DNA of 8,773 nt from Actinomycetes bacterium. Lineage in GTDB: Bacteria; Actinomycetota; Acidimicrobiia; Acidimicrobiales; RAAP-2. The notes under the pieces were generated by a model. It did no database searches. It saw nothing but the letters and a program-made list of their open reading frames with translations, and was not told the origin of the DNA. Below, piece by piece: positions 1 through 6,886 of the stretch (positions are counted from its first letter, which is position 1; every line of letters begins with the position of its first letter). A program made the translations under genes and the position numbers. The stretch lies in the NCBI GenBank assembly GCA_021850345.1, contig JAJZMN010000096.1:1-8773 (forward strand). The letters run 5' to 3'.

Positions 1-132
1 CATCGCGCCAAGCTCGAGCAGCTCGAAGCGCTCGGCGTGTCGCATTTCGCTCTCTACCTCATGCACGACGCGCAAGAGCAGACGCTCGCGGCCTACGGCG
101 AGCACGTGGTCCCGAGGTTCGCCGCGCGGTGA
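1..132 (+). CDS. LLM-class (luciferase-like) oxidoreductase, 3' end only
   Basis: This is an open frame entering from the left edge and ending at TGA 130-132; only the last 43 residues are visible. They contain LEALGVSHFALYLMHD followed by TLAAYGEHVVPRF. This pattern (leucine-glutamate helix, 'LGV..FALYL.HD', then 'YG..V.P') resembles the C-terminal end of bacterial luciferase-like flavin or F420-dependent oxidoreductases. I recall the closest match as the subgroup that sits beside hydantoinase and pyrimidine-catabolism genes in actinobacteria, but no search was run. The family uses FMN or F420 in a TIM-barrel fold; the catalytic part lies outside the window. The gene converges on the PucR gene at 157 with 24 nt between the stop codons. 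RutA-like pyrimidine oxygenases belong to the same superfamily and cannot be excluded from this tail. Confidence 0.7.
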   Translation, partial: HRAKLEQLEALGVSHFALYLMHDAQEQTLAAYGEHVVPRFAAR

Positions 133-156
133 CGATCCGCGGCTGACCCCGGCGCG

Positions 157-1797
157 CTATGCGACGTGGCGCCGCAGGGGCCGCTTGTGGTCGGGGGCCT
201 GTGGGGAATCGACGCCGACCTGCGATGCGAGCAGCGCGACGTGCAGGGCGACGCGCACCTCCGGAACTTCCAGGTCGCGCCCCAGCAACGCAGAGAGTCG
301 CTCGAGGGAGTGGTAGAAAGCAGCACGGCTGAGGTGAGCACGCGCCGCTGCAGCGGACTTGTTCCCCGAGCAATCCAGGAACGCGGCGAGCACGTCGAGC
401 AGGTACGTGCCGTGACGCGCGTCGTACTCCCAGACTGGGCGGAGCTGCCTCTCGACGAACCGCTGGACGCGCACGTCGTCACCCAGGAGGCGCAGCAGGC
501 CGCGCAACTCGATGGCGTCGACAGTCGCGACGCGCTCGTCACCCGATCCGAGGACGGAACGCGCCGCTTCGTCGGCGTCCGACATCCCGCGGGTCAGCTC
601 CACGAGCTCGGCGTCGTCCTCGAGATATGCGGCGCCCACCGCAAGGCACTCCGGAGGTCCTGAATAGCCATGCCGGAGCTCGGTGGCAATAGCCCGAGCT
701 CGCTCGGCATGCGTCTCCTCGGGTGGAATCGCCACAAGAGCGCACACCAGGTCATCACGGAGCTGACCGGCGATGCCGATGGTGTGGGTACGCTCGATCG
801 CCTGGACGACGGCATGCTCGTGACAGAAGGGTGGCGCAGAGCGCACCGCGAGCGCCGCGAGCCTGTGTGGCCGCAATGACACACCCAGAGATCTGGCGCG
901 CACATAGACCTCGTTGATGGAGCGGCAACGTCCGTTGACCAAGTCGTCGACGAGCTCCCGCTGGGCGGCGTGCTCGAGCGACGCAGGGGTGCCGGCAAGG
1001 AGCCATCCGATGGCCAGCATCGCGGCACCGGTGTCGAGCACCGCCCGGTGCAGCACCCCCGGCGTGCGATCGACGAGGAGCACGACGCGCCCGCACGGCT
1101 GGCCGGAAGGCTCCACCATTGCGGTGATCCAGCCTGGGTGATTTCCATCCAGCTGCCGGCTCTTGTCCTCCCATCCGGCGAGCAAGTCCTCGAGCGGAAT
1201 TGTCCGCGCTTCCACCGCCAGGGGTCGGTGCGCAAGGCTCTCGAACACGACCGGACAGCGCGCGATCTCACTCATCTTGCGTACGACGTCGCTCGGCGAC
1301 GCCCCTGGAGCCAGCGCTCGGAAAGCGTGGTGCACCTGTTCTTCTACTCGCAGCTGGGCGAGCTGCCGGCTGAGGATCTGCGCGTGCACTGCCTCGGTGA
1401 TGGCGACGAACGGGACCTCCTGGTCGAGCGCGATCAGGGGCAAACCCCACCTGTCCGCTGCAGAGATCAGCTCCCGCGGCATTTCCCGGTAGCGGCGAAC
1501 CAGCTCGATCGCGAGCCCGCTGACCCCGACTTCGGCCAGATCGCGCACGTATTTCGCCAGCAAGCGCACGTCGTCAGGGAGCGCGATGCCAGTGGTCAGG
1601 ATCAGCTCTCCGCCGCGGAGGAGCTTTGCGACATCGGGAACTTCCGCGACGTGCACCCAACGCACGGCCCGATGGAGGTGGCTTCGGCCTGCGACCACCC
1701 GTGGGCGTGCTGCCAGCATTTCCTCGATCTGCAACACGTCGGCAACCGTTAGGAGGTCGGTCTTCGCGAGACGCGCGACCTCCGACTCAGTTATCAT
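157..1797 (-). CDS. PucR-family transcriptional regulator (first copy)
   Basis: The 546-residue protein has the usual PucR layout. An N-terminal PucR domain (about residues 16-145) starts with LLTVADVLQIEEMLAARP and includes RWVHVAEVPDVAKLLRGGEL and LILTTG. A middle region (about 250-440) resembles the degenerate GGDEF-like domain of the family. A C-terminal helix-turn-helix (about 475-513) contains GNKSAAAARAHLSRAAFYHS and LLGRDLE. PucR proteins respond to purine or pyrimidine catabolism, and the N-terminal domain is thought to sense the metabolite. The recognition helix is atypical: the usual HR.T..YR is replaced by SRAAFYHS, so operator specificity may differ from the second PucR here. The ATG at 1797 is chosen because the PucR domain begins soon after it; no clear Shine-Dalgarno sequence precedes it. 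The gene lies 72 nt downstream of the ureohydrolase on the same strand, so it may be the last operon gene, or it may instead control the oxidoreductase cluster at the left edge. Confidence 0.9.
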   Translation of the reverse strand: MITESEVARLAKTDLLTVADVLQIEEMLAARPRVVAGRSHLHRAVRWVHVAEVPDVAKLLRGGELILTTGIALPDDVRLLAKYVRDLAEVGVSGLAIELVRRYREMPRELISAADRWGLPLIALDQEVPFVAITEAVHAQILSRQLAQLRVEEQVHHAFRALAPGASPSDVVRKMSEIARCPVVFESLAHRPLAVEARTIPLEDLLAGWEDKSRQLDGNHPGWITAMVEPSGQPCGRVVLLVDRTPGVLHRAVLDTGAAMLAIGWLLAGTPASLEHAAQRELVDDLVNGRCRSINEVYVRARSLGVSLRPHRLAALAVRSAPPFCHEHAVVQAIERTHTIGIAGQLRDDLVCALVAIPPEETHAERARAIATELRHGYSGPPECLAVGAAYLEDDAELVELTRGMSDADEAARSVLGSGDERVATVDAIELRGLLRLLGDDVRVQRFVERQLRPVWEYDARHGTYLLDVLAAFLDCSGNKSAAAARAHLSRAAFYHSLERLSALLGRDLEVPEVRVALHVALLASQVGVDSPQAPDHKRPLRRHVA

Positions 1798-1869
1798 CTT
1801 GAAATCGTACTGGAAGACGGCTGACGCGAAGCGCTCGCCATCTTGGCGCCCTGAGCCGGTGCGCGAGAC
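1798..1869 (-). other. 72-nt gap between ureohydrolase and first pucR
   Basis: This short non-coding gap separates two same-strand genes. I see no strong hairpin followed by a T-run, so nothing here clearly stops read-through from the enzyme operon into pucR. A weak -10-like TACGAT lies close to the pucR start on the minus strand, without a convincing -35 box. Whether pucR has its own promoter cannot be decided from the sequence. Confidence 0.4.
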
Positions 1870-2883
1870 CTACCCGTGGACGCCCTTCGCCATGAGGGTC
1901 ACGATGTCGAAGGCGACGGTCGCACCTGCCAGGGCGGTGATGTCCGCGTGGTCGTAGGCCGGAGCTACTTCGACCACGTCGCCGCCGACGATCGCGAGGC
2001 CCTGGAGGGAGCGGAGCAGGTGAAGCAGCTCCCGGCTGGTCATCCCTCCCATCTCCGGCGTGCCGGTGCCCGGCGCGAACGCCGGGTCGAGGACGTCGAT
2101 GTCGACCGAGACGTAGACCGGAAGATCGTCCACCCGGCCGCGGACCCGCGCCGCTATCTCCTCCACGCCCAGCCGGTCGACCTCGCCGCAGCGCACCACC
2201 TCGAACCCGAACCGCCTGTCGTCGACGAGGTCTGCGCTGCCGTAGAGCGGCCCGCGGATGCCGACGTGGACCGAATGGCCCGGCGCGAGGAGCCCTTCTT
2301 CGAAGGCCCGGCGGAAGACCGTGCCGTGGGTGAGCGGAGCGCCGAAGTAGGTGTCCCAGGTGTCGAGGTGCGCGTCGAAGTGGACGAGCGCCACTTGACC
2401 GTGGCGCTCGTGTACCGCCCGTAGCAGGGGGAGCGCGACCGTGTGGTCGCCCCCGATGGTCACGAGCTTCGAGCCGTTGGCAAGCACCTGGTGCGCGTGC
2501 TCGTGGATCTGGCCGACGGCCTCGTCGATGGAGAACGGGTTCACCGGCACGTCGCCGGCGTCGACCACCTGGACCGCCTGGAGCGGGGAGATCCCGAGGT
2601 CCGGGTGATAGGCAGGGCGAAGGTTGCGCGAGGCGCTGCGCACCGCGAGTGGCCCGAAACGGGCACCCGGGCGGAACGAGGTCCCGCTGTCGAAGGGCGC
2701 ACCGAGGACCGCGACGGTGTAGTCGTGGCATTCGTCGATCGTCGGCAGGCGCAGGAACGTCGAGCTGCCCGCGAACCGCGGCACCCTGGTCCCGTCGACA
2801 GGCCCGACGATCCGGGATGTCCGGGGCGCGTCGGGCTTCTCGGGCTCCAGGGGCGTCGCGGGCACGTCGGGTACCTCCGGCAT
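1870..2883 (-). CDS. Agmatinase/arginase-family ureohydrolase
   Basis: Members of this family hydrolyse a guanidino group to urea and an amine, using two manganese ions. The 337-residue protein has every expected metal-binding motif: GGDH (residues 144-147, ligand H147), DAHLD (170-174, ligands D170, H172, D174) and [19 protein letters not shown] (259-277, ligands D261 and D263). The THG at 186-188 with the following FRR matches the agmatinase substrate-loop region. The N-terminus is rich in proline (residues 1-30) before the family-typical [16 protein letters not shown] 2883 is preferred because an AGGAGG lies 12 nt upstream (2896-2901), overlapping the end of the preceding gene. A GTG at 2919 would add 12 residues and remains possible. 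It is the fourth gene of the operon, 7 nt after the deacetylase-like gene. Motifs do not distinguish agmatine from guanidinobutyrate, guanidinopropionate or other guanidino or ureido substrates; the context argues for a product of heterocycle breakdown. Confidence 0.9.
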   Translation of the reverse strand: MPEVPDVPATPLEPEKPDAPRTSRIVGPVDGTRVPRFAGSSTFLRLPTIDECHDYTVAVLGAPFDSGTSFRPGARFGPLAVRSASRNLRPAYHPDLGISPLQAVQVVDAGDVPVNPFSIDEAVGQIHEHAHQVLANGSKLVTIGGDHTVALPLLRAVHERHGQVALVHFDAHLDTWDTYFGAPLTHGTVFRRAFEEGLLAPGHSVHVGIRGPLYGSADLVDDRRFGFEVVRCGEVDRLGVEEIAARVRGRVDDLPVYVSVDIDVLDPAFAPGTGTPEMGGMTSRELLHLLRSLQGLAIVGGDVVEVAPAYDHADITALAGATVAFDIVTLMAKGVHG

Positions 2884-2890
2884 CTCTTGG

Positions 2891-3844
2891 TCAGTCCTCC
2901 TCGGATCCGTGAACGCCACGACGACGTGCTTCCGCCGGGTGCCCTGTCACCACGGGCTGGGGGAACACCCGTGGGCGGAGGCCGAGCGAGCGCACGTGCG
3001 CTGCGATCTCTCCGACGGTCGCCACCCACATGCCGCCAAGCGCGGTCATGCGCTCGAGCAGCTGCTCCAGCGCGGCGACGCGCGACGGTCGCCCGGACAG
3101 GAACGGGTGGTTCGTGAGCACGAAGCACAGACCGTGCGCGTGGAATGCCTCGAGCTCCGCCGTCCACATCTCGAGCACCTTCGCGGGGCTTTCGATGAGG
3201 CCCGAGCCGGTGATCTCCGGCACGAACGCGTACTGCTCCCAGTCGTCGAGCGACCAGTGGACGGGGACCTCGACGACCGACCGCGCGCCGGGCTTCGGTC
3301 CCTCCGAAAGCTCGTAGGGAAGATCGCAGTCCATCATGCTGGAGTCGTAGAGGAAGCCGCGGTCTGCGAGCAGCCCGATCGTGTGGTAGCTGAGCTCCCA
3401 GAGCGGCGCGCGGTATCCGAGCGGCGTGATGCCCGCCACGCGATCGAGCGCCTCGAGGCCGCGATCGATCATCGCGGCCTCGGCGCCGGGGCCCATCTCC
3501 TGCACCGACTCGTGCAGGAAGCTGTGGTGGGCGACCTCGTGCCCGGCGGCAGCGATGCGCTCAACCGTCGAGGGGTACCGCTCCGCGGTGAACCCAGGAA
3601 CGAAGAACGTGGCGCGCAACGCGTACGTCTCGAGAAGGCGCAGGATGCGGGGCACGCCGGTGAGCGGGCCGTAGGCCTGGTGCGACATGACCGACAGGCG
3701 GCGCGCGCTCGCGGGCCGAACGGAGAGCACGGCGGACTCCGCGTCGACGTCGAAGGTCAGAGCCGCGGCGGCGCGGTGGCCATGAGGCCAGGGAATCGGC
3801 TGCGCAGGCTCGGTCGCATCGGCCAGGTCAGCCCGCACCGGCAT
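2891..3844 (-). CDS. NodB-fold polysaccharide deacetylase family hydrolase, probable cytoplasmic ring-opening amidohydrolase
   Basis: The 317-residue protein has the catalytic motifs of carbohydrate esterase family 4: TFDVD (residues 30-34, catalytic base and metal aspartates), HHSFLH (106-111, metal ligands H107 and H111), RAPLW (145-149), DSSMM (167-171) and TNHP (244-247). There is no signal peptide or membrane segment, so it should act in the cytoplasm rather than on cell-wall sugars. Cytoplasmic members of this fold include allantoinase PuuE, the imidase of Pseudomonas putida and HpPgdA-like proteins; the first two hydrolyse cyclic amides. ATG 3844 overlaps the deaminase 3' end by 17 nt, which suggests translational coupling, with a weak AGGCGG upstream. 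An upstream start at 3892 would add 16 low-complexity residues and overlap further, so it was rejected. The place between a cytosine deaminase and a ureohydrolase supports opening of a deaminated ring, but the substrate is inferred. Confidence 0.87.
   Translation of the reverse strand: MPVRADLADATEPAQPIPWPHGHRAAAALTFDVDAESAVLSVRPASARRLSVMSHQAYGPLTGVPRILRLLETYALRATFFVPGFTAERYPSTVERIAAAGHEVAHHSFLHESVQEMGPGAEAAMIDRGLEALDRVAGITPLGYRAPLWELSYHTIGLLADRGFLYDSSMMDCDLPYELSEGPKPGARSVVEVPVHWSLDDWEQYAFVPEITGSGLIESPAKVLEMWTAELEAFHAHGLCFVLTNHPFLSGRPSRVAALEQLLERMTALGGMWVATVGEIAAHVRSLGLRPRVFPQPVVTGHPAEARRRGVHGSEED
2896..2901 (-). promoter_or_regulatory. Ribosome binding site of the ureohydrolase gene
   Basis: AGGAGG on the minus strand lies within the last codons of the deacetylase-like gene, just before its TGA (2891-2893), and 12 nt before ATG 2883. 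The spacing is longer than ideal, but no other in-frame start lies between. It favours ATG 2883 over the GTG at 2919, whose own upstream sequence has only a weak match. Confidence 0.55.
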
Positions 3845-5153
3845 ATCCCGCCTGGTCGCGGCCGCGCACGAGGTCCACGAGCTCGACGTCACGACCGGGC
3901 CACTGCAGCCTGGTGACGCGCGGAGGCGTTTCGGCGACGATTCTCCCCCGCGAGACCACGTGGGAAGGCTGGACGAGCCGTCGGACCACGTCGAAGGGGT
4001 CGGCCGCCGGCAAGACGACGAGGTTGGCAGGGCACCCCGGCCGGATCCCGTAATCGGTGCCGAGCCCGAGGACCTTCGCCGCCCGATCGGTCACCATGCG
4101 GAAGCACTCGACCACCTCGGCCGGGGCGGTGAGCTGGGTCGCATGCGCGCCGGTGTGGGCGACCTGCACCGGATCGGCGGTCCCGAGCGGGTACCACGGG
4201 TCCATCACGTCGTCGTGGCCCATCGCGACGTTCACCCCCGCCTCGAGCATCTCCTTCACCTGGGTGAGTCCACGCCGTTTCGGGTAGCGGTCGAAGCGAC
4301 CCTGGAGGTGGAGGTTGACGAGCGGGTTGCAGACGAGGTTCACCCCCGCGCGGACCAGGATGCGCTGGAGCTTGTAGCTGTACGCGGCGTTGTACGACCC
4401 CATCGCCGTGGTGTGGCTCGCCGTGACTCGGTCGCCGAGCCCGCTGCGCAGTGCCTGGGTCGCGAGCACCTCGACGAAGCGAGACTGCTCGTCATCGATC
4501 TCGTCGCAGTGCGCGTCGACGAACAGTCCGTGCTCTGCGGCGAGCGCGACCGCCATCTCCACCGATCGGACACCGTCCTCGCGAGTGTCCTCGAAGTGCG
4601 GGATGGCCCCGACCGCGTCAACTCCCCTGCGCACGGCCTCGGCGAGGAGGTCCGCTCCGCCAGGGTACGAGCAGATGCCCTCCTGGGGGAAGGCGACGAG
4701 CTGCAGGTCGACGATGTCGCGCACCTCGTCGCGGACGGCGAGGAGCGCCTCGAGCGCGAGGAGGCGCGGGTCCGTCACGTCGACGTGGCTGCGGACGTGG
4801 AGCACGCCGTGCGCGACGTACCACCGCAGGACCTCGCGGGCGCGCTCGGCGACGTCGCGCGTGGAGAGCGTCGTCTTGCGCTCCGACCAGCACGCGATGC
4901 CTTCCCAGAGGGTCCCGCTCTCGTTCCAGCGGGGTTCGCCGGCGGTCAGGGCGGTGTCGAGGTGCACGTGGGGCTCCACGTAGGGCGGGGCGACGAGCGC
5001 GCCATGGCCGTCGACCACCGCCCGCGCCGGCACCGGATCGGAAGAGGGGGGATGGAGCCCCACGATCACGCCCCCGTCCACGTGGACGTCCACGGGATCG
5101 GCGACGACCCCCCCGTCGACGGGCCTCACCTCGCGCACCAAGAGGTCGAGCAT
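3828..5153 (-). CDS. codA: Cytosine deaminase (CodA type)
   Basis: This amidohydrolase-superfamily enzyme converts cytosine to uracil and ammonia in the cytoplasm using one divalent metal. Its 441 residues align along the whole length with E. coli CodA (427 residues) as I remember it. Shared blocks include PHVHLDT (61-67), WNESGTLWEGI (76-86), VAFPQEGI (153-160), AIPHFEDTRE (183-192), AHCDEIDDEQSRFVE (214-228), TASHTTAM (244-251), LQGRFDRYPKRRG (283-295) and GHDDVMDPWYPLG (312-324). Metal and catalytic residues are all present: H62, H64, H215, E218, H247 and D314. The substrate-contacting Q157 and the second aspartate D315 are also kept. CodA-type enzymes can also deaminate isoguanine, 5-methylcytosine and creatinine, so cytosine may not be the only substrate. 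The start ATG has AGGAGG 4 nt upstream and lies 22 nt after the permease stop. Confidence 0.93.
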   Translation of the reverse strand: MLDLLVREVRPVDGGVVADPVDVHVDGGVIVGLHPPSSDPVPARAVVDGHGALVAPPYVEPHVHLDTALTAGEPRWNESGTLWEGIACWSERKTTLSTRDVAERAREVLRWYVAHGVLHVRSHVDVTDPRLLALEALLAVRDEVRDIVDLQLVAFPQEGICSYPGGADLLAEAVRRGVDAVGAIPHFEDTREDGVRSVEMAVALAAEHGLFVDAHCDEIDDEQSRFVEVLATQALRSGLGDRVTASHTTAMGSYNAAYSYKLQRILVRAGVNLVCNPLVNLHLQGRFDRYPKRRGLTQVKEMLEAGVNVAMGHDDVMDPWYPLGTADPVQVAHTGAHATQLTAPAEVVECFRMVTDRAAKVLGLGTDYGIRPGCPANLVVLPAADPFDVVRRLVQPSHVVSRGRIVAETPPRVTRLQWPGRDVELVDLVRGRDQAGYAGAG

Positions 5154-5157
5154 CGCT

Positions 5158-5163
5158 CCTCCT
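5158..5163 (-). promoter_or_regulatory. Ribosome binding site of the cytosine deaminase gene
   Basis: A perfect AGGAGG on the minus strand sits 4 nt before ATG 5153, inside the 22-nt gap after the permease stop codon. It is the strongest Shine-Dalgarno sequence in the operon and fixes the deaminase start. Confidence 0.8.
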
Positions 5164-5175
5164 ATCCGGCCCGGT

Positions 5176-6639
5176 TCAGGACTCCGAGGAGACCGGAACC
5201 GGGCCGAGGGTCGCGCCCAGGGTCACGTCGTCGGGGGCCGGCTCGGTTGCCACCCGCCCTGACGGGACGTCGCGGGCGCTTCGGGTAACGACGGCGCGGA
5301 TCACCGCATAGGCGAGACCGCCGACCACGAACCCGACCAGGAAGGCGATGTCCCCGCCGTGGAGCCAGCTCGAGGACGCCGGGCCCTCGAAGAGGGTGGT
5401 GTCCATGAACGGGACGGCTGCGCCGAAGCCGATCAGCTCGGCGGCCAGGGCATCCCATCCAGCGGGGAGGCTCGAGTAGTCCAGGATCCCCGTGACGTCG
5501 ACCCTTCCGCTGTTCCTCCACCAGTGCACCATCTGTATGGCGGCGAACGGCGGCACCCAGTACGTCACGAAGAGCAGCACGTTCTCGAATTTTGTGGCGA
5601 GGTTCCCGCTGTGCAGCCACAGCGTCAGCGCGAAGGCGACCACCGTGACGACCACCGCGACGTACGGGCGCTTTACCCGAGCGCCGGCCGCCTGGAGGGC
5701 GAGCGAGCCCGAGTAGTCGTTCATCGCGTTCACTGACACCGTGCCGATCCAGATGGCGACCAGAGCGAGCCCGCCCAGCACGCCCCCGCCCATGAGGTGC
5801 TGGATGCCGGCCGAGGTGTCCTGCACGACCGCCGAAGCGGCGGCCAGCCCAAGGATCTCGACCCAGATCGACGACAGCGAGACGCCGGCGAGGGTGAGGA
5901 CGAAGATGGAGAGGCGGGACGTGCCGGGTTCCATGTACCTGCTGTAGTCCGACGCGTACGCGCCCCACGAGACGACGAAGCTCGCGGCGAGCGTCGCCAT
6001 CAGGACGAAGCCCCCGACGAGGTCTCCACCGTGCGCCGTCGACGCCGCGTGGAAGTTGCCGACCGAGACGACCTTCACGGTGACCGCCACGAACATCGCG
6101 CCGAGCACGAGCGACATCCACTTCTGGAACGTGTGCATCACCTCGTAGCCGAAGAGCCCGAGGAGCCCCTGCATCACGAGGACGATGAGCAGGCCCAACC
6201 AGAACGGGACGTGGACGAGGATGTGGATGGCCTCCGCCCCGAAGATCGCGTTGATCGCGTCCCAGGCGATCGTGGAGAGCCACTGGAGCAGACCAGGCAG
6301 CACCACGGACTTCCCGAAGGAGAGCCGGGCGAGCGGCAGCTGACCGGAACCGGTGCGGGGGCCGTAGGTCCCGAGCACCGACACCAGCAGCCCCCCGACG
6401 AGGGTCCCGACCACGATCGCCACGACGCCCCATGCGAACCCCACGCCCACGAAGCTGGCCGTCGCCAGCGTGCCGATGAAGAACCCGGCGGGAACCAGGT
6501 TGGGCGTGAACCACACCGTGAACACGCGATGAAGGCGCCCGTAGCGGTTGGAGAGCGGGATGGGCGCCATCCCGTGCATCTCCACAGCGGCATGGCCCTC
6601 ATGGGTCGGCCGACTGCCTTCGTAGATCTCGGTCGCCAT
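5176..6639 (-). CDS. NCS1-family purine/cytosine permease
   Basis: This is a membrane carrier for nucleobases or related heterocycles, driven by H+ or Na+. The 487-residue protein is very hydrophobic, with about 12 predicted membrane segments between residues 45 and 450 and a hydrophilic tail at each end. Family marks include VWFTPNLVPAGFFIG in the first helix (42-56), YGPRTGSGQLPLARLSFG (92-109, typical of Fcy2-like members), SWGAYASDYSRYMEP (224-238) and MNDYSGSLALQAAG (306-319). It is longer than E. coli CodB (419 residues) and looks closer to the Fcy2 branch, so the codB symbol is withheld. ATG 6639 follows a G-run six nt upstream, a weak ribosome site. It is the first gene of the operon and is read away from the second PucR gene. 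Coupling with CodA makes cytosine or a close analogue the leading substrate. Confidence 0.92.
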   Translation of the reverse strand: MATEIYEGSRPTHEGHAAVEMHGMAPIPLSNRYGRLHRVFTVWFTPNLVPAGFFIGTLATASFVGVGFAWGVVAIVVGTLVGGLLVSVLGTYGPRTGSGQLPLARLSFGKSVVLPGLLQWLSTIAWDAINAIFGAEAIHILVHVPFWLGLLIVLVMQGLLGLFGYEVMHTFQKWMSLVLGAMFVAVTVKVVSVGNFHAASTAHGGDLVGGFVLMATLAASFVVSWGAYASDYSRYMEPGTSRLSIFVLTLAGVSLSSIWVEILGLAAASAVVQDTSAGIQHLMGGGVLGGLALVAIWIGTVSVNAMNDYSGSLALQAAGARVKRPYVAVVVTVVAFALTLWLHSGNLATKFENVLLFVTYWVPPFAAIQMVHWWRNSGRVDVTGILDYSSLPAGWDALAAELIGFGAAVPFMDTTLFEGPASSSWLHGGDIAFLVGFVVGGLAYAVIRAVVTRSARDVPSGRVATEPAPDDVTLGATLGPVPVSSES

Positions 6640-6745
6640 CTCAACCCCCCGTGCTCGATGCCACCGTGACAGGTCCGCTCACCCCGGTCCCGCGAGGGCG
6701 CTGTCGACTTGCCAGCATCCTACGGAAGAGCCCTTCGACCGTACA

Positions 6746-6782
6746 GTCTACGATTGACAGAATGTCTACGCGATATGTAGAC
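6746..6782. promoter_or_regulatory. Candidate operator: three GTCTAC half-sites
   Basis: The hexamer GTCTAC occurs at 6746-6751 and 6764-6769, both followed by G, which gives direct repeats 18 bp apart. Its reverse complement GTAGAC occurs at 6777-6782, so the last two copies form an inverted repeat with a 7-bp spacer. The array lies in the middle of the divergent region and overlaps the likely promoter of the second pucR, as expected for an autoregulating PucR that also controls the permease operon. Binding is inferred, not shown. Confidence 0.5.
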
Positions 6783-6783
6783 G
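6754..6783 (+). promoter_or_regulatory. Candidate promoter of the second pucR
   Basis: A perfect -35 box TTGACA (6754-6759) is followed after 18 nt by TAGACG (6778-6783), a modest -10 match. The -10 element lies inside the GTAGAC half-site and the spacer holds another half-site, so a protein bound to the repeat would block RNA polymerase. The start of transcription would be near 6790, leaving a leader of about 100 nt before ATG 6887. Confidence 0.42.
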
Positions 6784-6886
6784 ATGATCCAAGTTCAGGG
6801 GAACCTAGGCACCACCGGTCGGCACCGCCCCACGGCTCATCGCGAAGAGCCGGCGACGGGGGCCGGAGCCACGCAGTCGGGGGCCG

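Larger units (their letters stand above)
6640..6886. promoter_or_regulatory. Divergent control region between permease operon and second pucR
   Basis: This 247-nt non-coding region separates two divergent transcription units and must hold both promoters. The AT-richest part, about 6741-6790, contains a TTGACA box and three GTCTAC half-sites. The side nearest the permease (6640-6720) would be its leader; I see only a weak, long-looped GACAG/CTGTC pair (6668-6672 with 6701-6705) and no riboswitch that I recognise. Confidence 0.75.

Noticed and set aside
150..174. Six-bp inverted repeat CGGCGC/GCGCCG near the convergent stop codons
   Set aside because: It is short, overlaps the end of the first pucR, has no T-run and is common by chance in GC-rich DNA.
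1787..2731. 314-residue minus-strand frame overlapping the ureohydrolase gene
   Set aside because: It is an alternative frame made almost entirely of Arg, Gly, Pro and Ala; the ureohydrolase frame has the full set of metal ligands.
2909..3916. 335-residue plus-strand frame opposite the NodB-fold gene
   Set aside because: It is antisense to a gene with all five catalytic motifs and shows no domain of its own.
3960..5288. 442-residue plus-strand frame opposite codA
   Set aside because: It is antisense to the strongly conserved cytosine deaminase and has low-complexity Arg/Asp/His/Val content with no motif.
5797..6669. 290-residue plus-strand frame opposite the permease
   Set aside because: It is very rich in charged residues because it is the complement of hydrophobic membrane-helix codons; no family is recognisable.
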